From JABDCI01 sp964475835 (GTDB lineage Bacteria > Verrucomicrobiota > Verrucomicrobiia > JABWAM01), in assembly GCA_964475835.1 (NCBI GenBank), contig CAYYYL010000053.1, positions 1-14,225 of the forward strand: a stretch of 14,225 nucleotides of DNA, read 5' to 3'. Every line of letters starts with the position of its first letter. Position 1 is the stretch's first letter. The translations under genes and the position numbers were made by a program. The notes below the pieces were generated by a model. That model saw only the letters and a program-made list of their open reading frames with translations. It was not told the DNA's origin and did not search any database. Positions 7,400 through 14,225 of the stretch are shown in pieces.

Positions 7400-7541
7400 A
7401 GTTCAGAGTTAAGAGTTGAGCGTTGAGAGAGAAAATCTTTCCTCTCATCCCAAATCCTCTGGTGACAGGGGGGAATTGCATTGGCTTTCTTTAGGATTTG
7501 GAATCTTACTCCTCTCAACTCTCAACTCTCAACTCTCAACT
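7400..7541. repeat. Imperfect long inverted repeat in the lpxK/nuoM divergent spacer
   Basis: The left arm (7400-7431) is four degenerate heptamers on the plus strand (AGTTCAG, AGTTAAG, AGTTGAG, CGTTGAG) followed by AGAG. The right arm (7512-7541) is four perfect heptamers of the reverse complement (CTCTCAA). Nested inside is a second pair, TCCCAAATCCT (7447-7457) facing AGGATTTGGAA (7493-7503), which match at 10 of 11 positions when reverse-complemented. The whole 142 bp could fold as a long imperfect stem. It occupies the only spacer between the divergent lpxK and nuoM units, so both promoters must lie in or beside it. Degenerate CTTTCAA-like copies continue to about 7571. I cannot tell whether it is a dispersed palindromic element, a regulatory structure or both. 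Confidence 0.7.
7512..7541 (+). repeat. Heptanucleotide tandem repeat (CTCTCAA)4 plus CT
   Basis: Four perfect tandem copies of CTCTCAA (7512-7539) followed by CT, 55 bp upstream of the nuoM start. The unit is not a multiple of three but lies outside coding sequence, so changes in copy number would alter spacing in the promoter/leader region rather than a reading frame. Confidence 0.9.
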
Positions 7542-7596
7542 GTCCTTCACTTTCGGCTTTCAACTTTCAACGCCGTATGGCACATAAGCGGCTTCC

Positions 7597-9102
7597 ATGC
7601 TTACCTGGACGATTTGGATCTGCTTTTTGGGCGCCGGTGCCGTCATGCTGCTACCTTCTGGATGCCGCAACCTCATTCGATGGACCGCTCTTTTCATCGC
7701 CTCCGCCACTCTTGGAATCGCCCTCTACTATTTCTTCCACTACGACACCTCCACGGGAGGATACCAGTTTGGAAATGGAGCGGGCATCCCCTGGATTCCC
7801 CAGTTTGGCATTCAATTTCGCGTTGGGGTGGACGGCATCAGTCTTCCTCTCGTGGTCCTGACGGGCATCATCGCCTTCACCGGAGTGCTTTTCTCCTGGA
7901 ACATTGAAACCCGCGTGAAGGAGTTTTTCGCCTTTTTCTTTGTCTTGATTGGCGGGGTATACGGGGTATTTCAGGCTTTGGATCTCTTCCTTCTATTCGT
8001 GTTCTACGAGATCGCCATTGTACCCAAATATTTCATCATCGCCATCTGGGGAAGTACCCGCAAGGAGTACGGAGCCATGAAGCTGGTGCTCTACAGTTTC
8101 ATTGGGAGTGCCCTGGTTTTCATCGGAGCATTAGCCCTTTATTTCACGGCCGGACTTGGAACGTTCGACATCGAAAAACTCGCCTCGGCCCCCTTTCCCG
8201 CCACGTTCCAATTCTGGGTGTTCCCGCTGGTATTCATCGGATTCGCCATTCTGGCCGGTATGTGGCCCTTTCACACATGGGCCCCCACCGGCCACGTAGC
8301 CGCCCCCACCGCCGCCTCCATGCTGCTTGCAGGCGTCGTGATGAAACTCGGCGCGTATGGATGTCTTCGCGTCGCCATGGGACTCTTCCCGGAGGGAATG
8401 GAAGCCTGGAAGTGGCCAATCGCCATCATTGCCACCATCAACATTCTCTACGGAGCCATGGTGGCCCTCGTTCAGCGTGATTTCAAATTTGTCATCGGGT
8501 ATTCCAGTGTCAGCCACATGGGATTTGTCCTCCTGGGCCTTGCGACCCTCAATCTCACCGGTGTCACCGTGGATGTGCGCGGGTTTTCCGGTGCTGTGCT
8601 CCAGATGTTTTCCCACGGTATCGTGGCCGGCCTCCTCTTCGCTTGCGTGGGACGGATGGTCTATGAGCGGACCCACACCCGTGAACTAAGCGAGCTCGGC
8701 GGACTCTTCAAGGCAATGCCCTTTGTCGGGGTCATCTTCATCCTTGGAGCCTTAGCCTCGATGGGACTACCCGGATTCAGCGGCTTCTTCGCCGAACTCA
8801 TGGTCCTCATGGGAACCTGGACGGCATTCCCCGTTCTCCTGATTTTCATCGGGCCGGGCATTGTCATCACCGTCGTTTACACCCTCCGCACCATTCACAA
8901 GGCATTCTTCGGGGACCGGCGACGGGATCTGACGAAATGGGACCATATCACCCCCATCACCCTTCCTGAAAAAATCGCCAGCATTCTTCTCGTGGCGATC
9001 CTTCTCATCGTGGGCCTCTATCCTCCCATTCTTCTGAACATGATCGAATCCTCGAGCAAGCAGTTCGCCACCCAACTCAAGGCCAGGAACCACTCCTCAT
9101 GA
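7597..9102 (+). CDS. nuoM: NADH-quinone oxidoreductase subunit M
   Basis: A 501-aa polytopic protein of the Mrp-antiporter-like family, close to the usual NuoM length of about 510. It is a proton-pumping subunit of the complex I membrane arm. Visible signatures are VFYEIAIVPKYF with the key TM5 Glu138, WPFHTWAPTGHVAAPTAASM (223-242), the TM8 Lys250 in LLAGVVMK, GYSSVSHMGF (301-310), QMFSHG and GLPGFSGFFAE with the TM12 Glu400. Aligned by eye with E. coli NuoM, the TM7 lysine (Lys234) falls on a hydrophobic residue here (about Leu219), and the usual WLPDAH reads WAPTGH. The start at 7597 has only a weak ribosome binding site. It overlaps nuoN by 4 bp (ATGA). No nuoL or nuoK precedes it: upstream is the repeat spacer and divergent lpxK. 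Confidence 0.96.
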   Translation: MLTWTIWICFLGAGAVMLLPSGCRNLIRWTALFIASATLGIALYYFFHYDTSTGGYQFGNGAGIPWIPQFGIQFRVGVDGISLPLVVLTGIIAFTGVLFSWNIETRVKEFFAFFFVLIGGVYGVFQALDLFLLFVFYEIAIVPKYFIIAIWGSTRKEYGAMKLVLYSFIGSALVFIGALALYFTAGLGTFDIEKLASAPFPATFQFWVFPLVFIGFAILAGMWPFHTWAPTGHVAAPTAASMLLAGVVMKLGAYGCLRVAMGLFPEGMEAWKWPIAIIATINILYGAMVALVQRDFKFVIGYSSVSHMGFVLLGLATLNLTGVTVDVRGFSGAVLQMFSHGIVAGLLFACVGRMVYERTHTRELSELGGLFKAMPFVGVIFILGALASMGLPGFSGFFAELMVLMGTWTAFPVLLIFIGPGIVITVVYTLRTIHKAFFGDRRRDLTKWDHITPITLPEKIASILLVAILLIVGLYPPILLNMIESSSKQFATQLKARNHSS

Positions 9103-10667
9103 AGGCCTGTGACGCATTCCACCTCCTGACACCCGAAATCGCGCTAAGCGGGGTGACTTTTCTCGTCCTGATCCTCGACATCCTCTTTCTTCGTAAAGGA
9201 TCTGTGGAACAACGCCATCGCCAGCTCGGAAACCTGGCTCTTTTTGGACTTCTCGCGGTCGGACTCATTTACCTTGAACAGCTTACCATCCCGACCACCC
9301 AATCGCTTGGCAATGGAGCGTTCGTTCTTTCCCGCATCAACACGCTTTTCAAAATGGCTGTCCTGGGACTCGCTTTTGTCACCGTGGCCATGGGGATCCA
9401 GACCCCTTTCTCCACCCACGTGGGTGAGTACTATGCCCTCCTTCTTTTCTCCGTGCTCGGCATGGTGTTTCTGATCTCAAGTGAAGACTTGTTGATGATC
9501 TTTGTTTCCCTGGAACTCCTCAGCCTCTCCCTCTATGTTCTGACTGGATTCCAAAAGGGCGCGCGCCGATCCGCCGAAGCCGGGCTCAAATATTTCATAT
9601 TTGGAGGCCTCTCCGCCGCATTCCTTCTCTTTGGGTTGAGCTATATCTTCGGCGCCACAGGCCACACCGGCCTCAAGGATATCGCTGATGCCATGAATCA
9701 TCCCGTCGCGACCATCCCCCCCCGCGTTCTTCAGATCGGAATTCTTTTTACCCTCGTGGGACTGGGATTCAAAATCGCCGCCGTCCCCTTTCATCTCTGG
9801 GCCCCCGATGCCTATGAAGGCGCCCCAACCCCTGTGACCGCCCTGATCGCCACGGGATCAAAGGTCGCGAGCTTCATCGTTCTGGCAAAACTTCTTCTCG
9901 GCTCCCTGATCCATGTCTCAGGCACCGTCCTCGCCTCTCCCTCCAACTGGCAGACAGGCTGGACCACCCCCGTGGTCGCCATCGCCGTGTTGAGCATGGT
10001 TGCCGGCAATGTCGCCGCCATCACCCAGCGCAATGTGAAACGCATCCTCGCCTACTCCAGCATCGCTCATGCAGGCTATATTCTTGTGGCGATGGTCGCC
10101 ATTGGGGCAGGGGGAGTACCTTCCACGCTCAGCCAGCCTTCGATCTATTTTTACATCCTCATTTACGCGCTGACGAACATTGGCGCCTTCGGTGTGGTCA
10201 ACGCCATCGCAGCCCAGGCAGGGGGAGATTCTTTCGAACATTTTACGGGCGCAGCTCAACGAGCCCCCTTCCTCTCCCTGCTCATGCTGGTCTTCATGCT
10301 TTCGCTCGCCGGGATTCCTCCCCTTGCAGGGTTTTTTGGAAAATTCTATCTCTTTGCATCAGCCGTCGAGGCCGATCCCCAGAATCTCGGCCTGCTCTGG
10401 CTGGTGGCCCTCGCGATCGCCATGAGCGCGGTCTCGCTTTACTACTATCTCAAGCTCACCAAACAAATGTACGTGCTGTCTCCCACCAATCCCTCCCGTC
10501 TTGAATGTTGCCCGAAACTGGGCGCGACCCTCGGCGTCGTTTGCCTCGCGGTGATTCTCCTCGGAATTTTTCCAAACCGCCTTGTCGAGATTCTCGAAAA
10601 AGCCAGCCAGCAGATCCCTACCTTTTCAGCACCGACAACCCAGGCTTCCAACACACCTTCTCAGTAG
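9099..10667 (+). CDS. nuoN: NADH-quinone oxidoreductase subunit N
   Basis: A 522-aa polytopic antiporter-like complex I subunit (E. coli NuoN is about 485). The proton-path residues are present: Glu139 in SLELLSLSLYVL, Lys225 in GFKIAAVPFHLWAPDAYEG, Lys255 in ATGSKVASF and Lys415 in FFGKFYLF. RILAYSSIAHAGY (315-327) and GIPPLAGF are also typical of NuoN. The C-terminus has a Ser/Thr/Pro-rich hydrophilic tail (about 505-522). The start overlaps the nuoM stop as ATGA (9099-9102), so translation is probably coupled. It is the last gene of this rightward unit and is followed by a hairpin terminator. A C8 run (9716-9723) lies in the coding region. Confidence 0.96.
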   Translation: MKACDAFHLLTPEIALSGVTFLVLILDILFLRKGSVEQRHRQLGNLALFGLLAVGLIYLEQLTIPTTQSLGNGAFVLSRINTLFKMAVLGLAFVTVAMGIQTPFSTHVGEYYALLLFSVLGMVFLISSEDLLMIFVSLELLSLSLYVLTGFQKGARRSAEAGLKYFIFGGLSAAFLLFGLSYIFGATGHTGLKDIADAMNHPVATIPPRVLQIGILFTLVGLGFKIAAVPFHLWAPDAYEGAPTPVTALIATGSKVASFIVLAKLLLGSLIHVSGTVLASPSNWQTGWTTPVVAIAVLSMVAGNVAAITQRNVKRILAYSSIAHAGYILVAMVAIGAGGVPSTLSQPSIYFYILIYALTNIGAFGVVNAIAAQAGGDSFEHFTGAAQRAPFLSLLMLVFMLSLAGIPPLAGFFGKFYLFASAVEADPQNLGLLWLVALAIAMSAVSLYYYLKLTKQMYVLSPTNPSRLECCPKLGATLGVVCLAVILLGIFPNRLVEILEKASQQIPTFSAPTTQASNTPSQ

Positions 10668-10963
10668 AGAAGCCGTCTCATTCGTTCGTCGACTTGATCC
10701 TCCCATCAGGATGAACGCCTTTTACCTCCAAATGGTCATTCTGCGCTTGAGCGTAGAAGCCACTTTGGGACTGAAGCATTGAAGGGAAAAAATTTTTGGG
10801 CGACAACGGAACGTCGCCTTCCATTTTTCCAAAACCAAAGGGTTTCCACCTTCCTTGAGTCCGCTTCACGATGAAGGTACGTTTTCGGCTTTAGAAATTT
10901 TAACATCCTCTCGTCGAAAGCGAAGAATCTTTCTGTATGAATGCGGCTATCCCTAAGCCATCG
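10668..10963. other. Convergent intergenic spacer, nuoN / glycosyltransferase
   Basis: Nearly 300 bp between the ends of two convergent genes. It contains the terminator-like hairpin at 10799-10818, a small GAAAG/CTTTC stem at about 10916-10933 and an ATCCT/AGGAT stem near 10696-10712. I see no convincing gene, tRNA or repeat. Confidence 0.6.
10799..10818. terminator. Probable bidirectional intrinsic terminator
   Basis: A perfect 6-bp stem, GGCGAC (10799-10804) and GTCGCC (10813-10818), with an 8-base loop. On the plus strand it is followed by TTCCATTTTTCC. On the minus strand it is followed by CCAAAAATTTTTTCC, so a T-rich tract lies downstream in both directions. The outer A-rich and T-rich flanks can extend the stem. 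Its place between two convergent genes (nuoN and the membrane glycosyltransferase) fits a shared terminator. Confidence 0.65.
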
Positions 10964-12685
10964 TCACTGTCCAGACGAATTCCAGCGAGCCCTGTCGGTA
11001 ATAAAATAAAACTCCCTGGGCAGTTGCGGAGCGACGGTCCGCAAGGGGAATTGCTGCGGCACCTGGCCGAAAAGAATAAAACCCCAGCAATCCCGGCTTC
11101 GGAAAAGTTCAGGCAGGCCTCGATTAAACGTCATCGGGGTAAAAAAAACAGCCGAAGTCCGGTGCACATAGTCATTGATCTGCAGAAATGAAGGGACATC
11201 CGTGGCAAGGGGTGCGCATGACGTATTGGCGTACCAGCAGACCGCCCACGGCATATCGCTCATCATCAACTCATCCTCCCCCATCCACGACCCCACCATG
11301 TGAATCATCGGCGGATAGTACGGCGGAAAATGGAAGGTTGGCGGGCGCGGGGGCAGAAGCGAAAAAATCATCGAGGTCGAATTCACCACCACAAACAACG
11401 TGGCAACCGTAAGTTGCATGAACCGCGATGCGACCTGAAAGCGATCCAACAGCAGGAAGAAAAAGGCAGTCCCAAACAGAAAGACAAAGGGGATCATCAA
11501 CAGGTACAAATTCCCCGAGTAAAGGGCCTTTCCGGGATTCCAAATCAGGGGCACCGCCAGGAGCAACCACCCGATGGTCCAAAGCGAAAATTGCCGCAGT
11601 CGTCGGACCACAGGACTTTTGAACTGAAACAACAGGCCAGATACAAAAAAGAACACGAGGAAATTTCCGCCAAGGAGCGGAAGCTGATGCTCAAAAAAAT
11701 CACGCACATTGGCCATCCACTTCCTTCGGGGATTCTTGAAGCCAAAATCCGAAAGCTTGGGCTGGATTTGATTTTGAAGCGTGCTCTCTGGAAAAATATC
11801 GCTGTGGTAGTGCATGGAATAGGTGGCGCTTCCAAAGGGAAGCCCTGTCACCTCCAAATTTCGATGAACCCACGGTGTGATGATGGCTCCAAATAGAATC
11901 ACCACCAGGGCCATGTTCCCCACACGCCGTTGCCCCGCACTGAAGCCAATGAAACAAAGGAGGGGAAGGATCAGGATGCCGAATCGGTACTGGGTCAAAA
12001 ATCCAACTCCGAGCACCAATCCCGACACCGCCATCCAGAGCGAGGACGTCCACCGCTTTCCAGCCTCATCAAAGCGTACAACAGCATAGACGAGGAGATT
12101 GAACAGGAGAAACAGAAGGTGAAAGGACGTGCACTCAATGGCATATTGCCAAAGAGCATTGCACAGCAGCAAAATGACAGAGCTCACGACCGCGATTCGA
12201 CGCTCCACGACGCGACGGGCCGTCAGATAGAACACCAAAACTGAGAGAAGAAGGAGCAGCTCGGAAACCACACACATCTTCGCATCCGGTCCAAACTGAA
12301 AAAACGTCTGGCCCGTTGGGAAATCATACTTTGTTCCCGTGAGTCGGAATACATTACCCAGCAAATACGGATAGAGAGGAGCCTGACCAATCTCCGGTTG
12401 CCGAAGAGCCAGTTCCCGGTGCTCACCTTCATGTTTCTCCAGCAAATAGATGTGAAATGGACGGATGAAAAGAGTGGTGAATCCCCTGCCTTCAGCAATC
12501 TGTCGTGCCAGGTGCCCGGTTTCCATCGCCTCCTCGGAAAGCAGACCCCGGAATTGAAACGTTTGGTACGCAAGCATTAGCGTGATCCCCGCCACGATAG
12601 AAAACCCCCATCGCAGATAACGGGCAAGCCCGCCCTCGGTCAGCGAATGAAGCACTTGTTGGAGCCGAATCGTTCCGAACGCCAT
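10964..12685 (-). CDS. Polytopic membrane glycosyltransferase, PMT/ArnT-like (GT-C fold)
   Basis: A 573-aa integral inner-membrane protein. It has an N-terminal helix (about 27-42), then a first periplasmic loop with LLSEEAMETGHLARQIAEGRGF (49-70, written with its acidic pair Glu51/Glu52), which resembles the catalytic acidic motif and following 'ARNLAEGRGF' pattern of PMT/ArnT-type lipid-linked sugar transferases. About ten further hydrophobic helices follow to about residue 440, then a soluble C-terminal part of about 130 residues. Such enzymes use polyprenyl-phosphate sugars to glycosylate proteins, lipid A or other acceptors on the periplasmic side. Donor and acceptor are not evident here. 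It starts 6 bp after the RR2 stop with no clear Shine-Dalgarno, so it is probably translated from the kinase-RR2 transcript. An unrelated polytopic protein is possible but less likely. Confidence 0.75.
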   Translation of the reverse strand: MAFGTIRLQQVLHSLTEGGLARYLRWGFSIVAGITLMLAYQTFQFRGLLSEEAMETGHLARQIAEGRGFTTLFIRPFHIYLLEKHEGEHRELALRQPEIGQAPLYPYLLGNVFRLTGTKYDFPTGQTFFQFGPDAKMCVVSELLLLLSVLVFYLTARRVVERRIAVVSSVILLLCNALWQYAIECTSFHLLFLLFNLLVYAVVRFDEAGKRWTSSLWMAVSGLVLGVGFLTQYRFGILILPLLCFIGFSAGQRRVGNMALVVILFGAIITPWVHRNLEVTGLPFGSATYSMHYHSDIFPESTLQNQIQPKLSDFGFKNPRRKWMANVRDFFEHQLPLLGGNFLVFFFVSGLLFQFKSPVVRRLRQFSLWTIGWLLLAVPLIWNPGKALYSGNLYLLMIPFVFLFGTAFFFLLLDRFQVASRFMQLTVATLFVVVNSTSMIFSLLPPRPPTFHFPPYYPPMIHMVGSWMGEDELMMSDMPWAVCWYANTSCAPLATDVPSFLQINDYVHRTSAVFFTPMTFNRGLPELFRSRDCWGFILFGQVPQQFPLRTVAPQLPREFYFITDRARWNSSGQ

Positions 12686-12691
12686 GGCAGA

Positions 12692-14041
12692 TCAGGGAAC
12701 TTCCAGGTTCCATTCCTTCAGCTTGCGATGCAGCGTCCGCCGGCTGATCCCCAGCAAGGGAGCCGCCTTGCTGATGTTGCCATGAGTCTGTTCGAGCGCC
12801 TTCCGGATCAACCGCTTTTCGGTCTCGGCGAGGTTCAACGTCACCTGTTCCTCCCCCGTGGGTGGGGCGGACACTCTGAGTTCAGGGGGCATATCCTTTT
12901 CTGCGAGACGCTCCCCCCTGGCCATCACCACCATGCGTTGCAAGGTGTTTCTCAGCTCACGAATATTGCCGGGCCAGGGATAGTGAATCAAAAGCTGCAT
13001 TGCCTCGGGGGAAATTTCCCGAACCCGCTTGTCATTCTCACGGGCGTATTCCTTCAAAAAGTGATTTGCCAGGAGGGGAATGTCCTCGCGCCGTTCGCGC
13101 AAAGCCGGAAGGTGTAATTTGATCACATTCAACCGGAAATAGAGATCCTCCCGGAACTTTCCCTCAGCCACCATCTTTTTCAAATCCCGGTTCGTCGCCG
13201 CAATCAACCGAACATCCGTCTCAATGCTTTGGTTGCCCCCCACCCGCTCAAATTTACGGGTTTCGAGCACCCGAAGAATCTTCACCTGCACGGAGGCATC
13301 GATCTCCCCGATCTCGTCCAGGAAGAGCGTACCGCCGTCGGCCATCTCAAAGCGGCCCTGCCGCCGTTCAAACGCACCAGTAAACGCCCCTTTTTCATGA
13401 CCAAACAATTCGCTCTCAAGGAGATTTGAGGAGAGGGATGCGCAGTGCACCGTCACCAATGGCTCCCTTGCCCGGGGACTCAGGTGATGAATCGCCTGCG
13501 CCACCAGTTCCTTGCCCGTTCCACTTTCCCCATCCAAAAGCACGGTGGCCCGGGATGGCGCCACCTGTCTCACCACATCCAGGACTTCACGGATGATGGC
13601 GGACTCCCCGACAATGGTGTGAAGTCCGAATCGATCATCGAGTCGTTGTTCAAGTTGAACATTCCGCTCCTCAAGTCCACGCGCCTTCAACAAGCGCGCG
13701 ATCCGCATCTCCAACTCATCAAGCTGAAGTCTTCCTTTAGAAATATAGTCGTCCGCCCCCTGTTTCATTGCCTCCACCGCAAGATCCTCGGAGCCATAGG
13801 CTGTCATCAGGATGCAGATGGGGGCCGGCGAGCGGGCCTTTGCGCGCTTGATCAGTTTCAGACCATCTTCACCGGGCAGACGCAGATCGGAAAGAAGGAC
13901 GTCGAACTTCTCGGACTCGAGCAGCTCCACCGCTGATTTGGCATCCTCGGCCAAATAGATGTCGTAACGCTCCTCCAACGCGGAGCGGAGGCCCTCGCGG
14001 GAGGGTTTCTCGTCGTCCACAATCAGGAGGGTCGGTTTCAT
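12692..14041 (-). CDS. Sigma-54-dependent response regulator, NtrC family (RR2)
   Basis: A 449-aa activator. The receiver (about 1-120) has Asp9/Asp10, phosphoacceptor Asp52 in LLSDLRLPGEDG and Lys101, which is followed by Gly instead of the usual Pro (YISKG). The AAA+ domain (about 140-375) has Walker A GESGTGKE (170-177), GAFTGA (217-222), Walker B LFLDE (Asp241/Glu242), FREDLYFRLNV and WPGNIREL. The Fis-type helix-turn-helix at the C-terminus reads NISKAAPLLGISRRTLHRKL. It is the cognate regulator of the kinase whose stop overlaps its start (ATGA, 14038-14041), and together they form a classic NtrB/NtrC-like pair. The stop is 6 bp before the membrane glycosyltransferase, so the regulator may share a transcript with it. 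Target promoters cannot be read from this window. Confidence 0.96.
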   Translation of the reverse strand: MKPTLLIVDDEKPSREGLRSALEERYDIYLAEDAKSAVELLESEKFDVLLSDLRLPGEDGLKLIKRAKARSPAPICILMTAYGSEDLAVEAMKQGADDYISKGRLQLDELEMRIARLLKARGLEERNVQLEQRLDDRFGLHTIVGESAIIREVLDVVRQVAPSRATVLLDGESGTGKELVAQAIHHLSPRAREPLVTVHCASLSSNLLESELFGHEKGAFTGAFERRQGRFEMADGGTLFLDEIGEIDASVQVKILRVLETRKFERVGGNQSIETDVRLIAATNRDLKKMVAEGKFREDLYFRLNVIKLHLPALRERREDIPLLANHFLKEYARENDKRVREISPEAMQLLIHYPWPGNIRELRNTLQRMVVMARGERLAEKDMPPELRVSAPPTGEEQVTLNLAETEKRLIRKALEQTHGNISKAAPLLGISRRTLHRKLKEWNLEVP

Positions 14042-14225
14042 GCGGCTTTGGCAGGCCCTTCAAGCAGGCGGGTTCGTTTTTCCGCGATGGGCAGAAGAAT
14101 GCGAAATGTGGTCCCGCGGCCCTGTTCGCTGCTGACATCAATCAAGCCCCCATGCTCGCGAATCACCCGCTGAACAATCATAAGACCGAGACCACTTCCT
14201 TCATTCTTCGTCGTAAAATAGGGTT
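14038..14225 (-). CDS. Sensor histidine kinase, C-terminal end (partial)
   Basis: The last 61 residues of a histidine kinase, cut by the right edge of the window. They contain the ATP-lid end of the HATPase domain: PYFTTK (F box), GSGLGL (G2 box) and MIVQRVIREHGG, then the closing beta strands DVSSEQGRGTTFRILLP and a short tail ending AKAA. The stop overlaps the RR2 start by 4 bp (ATGA), which indicates translational coupling and a cognate pair. The sensor domain and the phosphorylated His lie beyond the window. The C-terminus is of the NtrB/soluble or membrane HPK4-like type, but its input signal is unknown. Confidence 0.93.
   Translation of the reverse strand, partial: PYFTTKNEGSGLGLMIVQRVIREHGGLIDVSSEQGRGTTFRILLPIAEKRTRLLEGPAKAA

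Noticed and set aside
7512..7541. Possible CRISPR array
   Set aside because: The units are 7 bp, directly tandem, without spacers, and no cas genes are near.
7578..7592. Sigma-54-like promoter (TGGCAC, 5 bases, CGGC) just before nuoM
   Set aside because: The -12 part is a poor match (CGGC rather than TTGC), and transcription would begin at or after the nuoM start codon, leaving no leader.
7416..7907. Plus-strand open frames overlapping the 5' end of nuoM
   Set aside because: They are out of frame with the obvious NuoM membrane helices and translate to Ser/His/Leu-rich repeats of the tandem array.
10678..10869. 63-aa minus-strand reading frame with a GTG start in the nuoN/glycosyltransferase spacer
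   Set aside because: It has no ribosome binding site, spans the terminator hairpin and has no recognisable domain. It is more likely chance.
10916..10933. GAAAG/CTTTC hairpin as a terminator of the glycosyltransferase gene
   Set aside because: The stem has only 5 bp and no T-run follows it. The hairpin at 10799-10818 is a better candidate.

Overview
The window looks like the chromosome of a Gram-negative bacterium with an LPS outer membrane, most likely from the PVC group (Verrucomicrobiota or a relative). The evidence is a lipid A kinase (LpxK) with an N-terminal extension of the kind I remember from Verrucomicrobia, LpxL- and WaaF-type LPS enzymes, complex I subunits, and sigma-54 response regulators. 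The phylum is an inference from memory, not a computed placement. I see no rRNA, tRNA, CRISPR array, transposase or phage gene.

Layout, left to right. Positions 1-817 (+): the last 31 codons of an unknown gene, then an unrecognised 227-aa soluble protein. Positions 818-4329 (-), transcribed leftward: sigma-54 response regulator (RR1), secreted zinc-metallopeptidase-like protein, ExbB, ExbD, BamE/DUF3862-like lipoprotein. A run of 10 Ns at 4378-4387 is an assembly gap, so continuity between RR1 and the genes to its right is not proven. Positions 4388-7393 (-): lpxK, overlapping by 35 bp a gene that fuses a lipid A acyltransferase (LpxL/HtrB type) to a WaaF-type heptosyltransferase. Its 3' end runs into the gap. 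Positions 7394-7596: divergent intergenic region with a heptamer tandem repeat facing a degenerate inverted copy of itself. Positions 7597-10667 (+): nuoM and nuoN, overlapping by 4 bp. Positions 10668-10963: convergent spacer with a hairpin terminator. Positions 10964-14225 (-): the C-terminal end of a sensor histidine kinase, overlapping by 4 bp a second sigma-54 response regulator (RR2), followed 6 bp later by a polytopic PMT/ArnT-like membrane glycosyltransferase.

Three themes appear. The first is the outer envelope: LpxK and the acyltransferase-heptosyltransferase fusion make lipid A and inner core, ExbBD powers an outer-membrane process, and the PMT-like enzyme may modify a periplasmic or surface glycan. 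The second is energy: NuoM and NuoN are antiporter-like proton-pumping subunits of complex I. The third is control: two NtrC-type sigma-54 activators, one with its kinase and both at the head of envelope-gene clusters. The points most worth a second look are the acyltransferase-heptosyltransferase fusion, the inverted heptamer element, the apparent loss of the TM7 lysine in NuoM, the separation of nuoMN from other nuo genes, and the RR1-peptidase-ExbBD-lipoprotein cluster. I found no clear, wholly new defence or mobile system.
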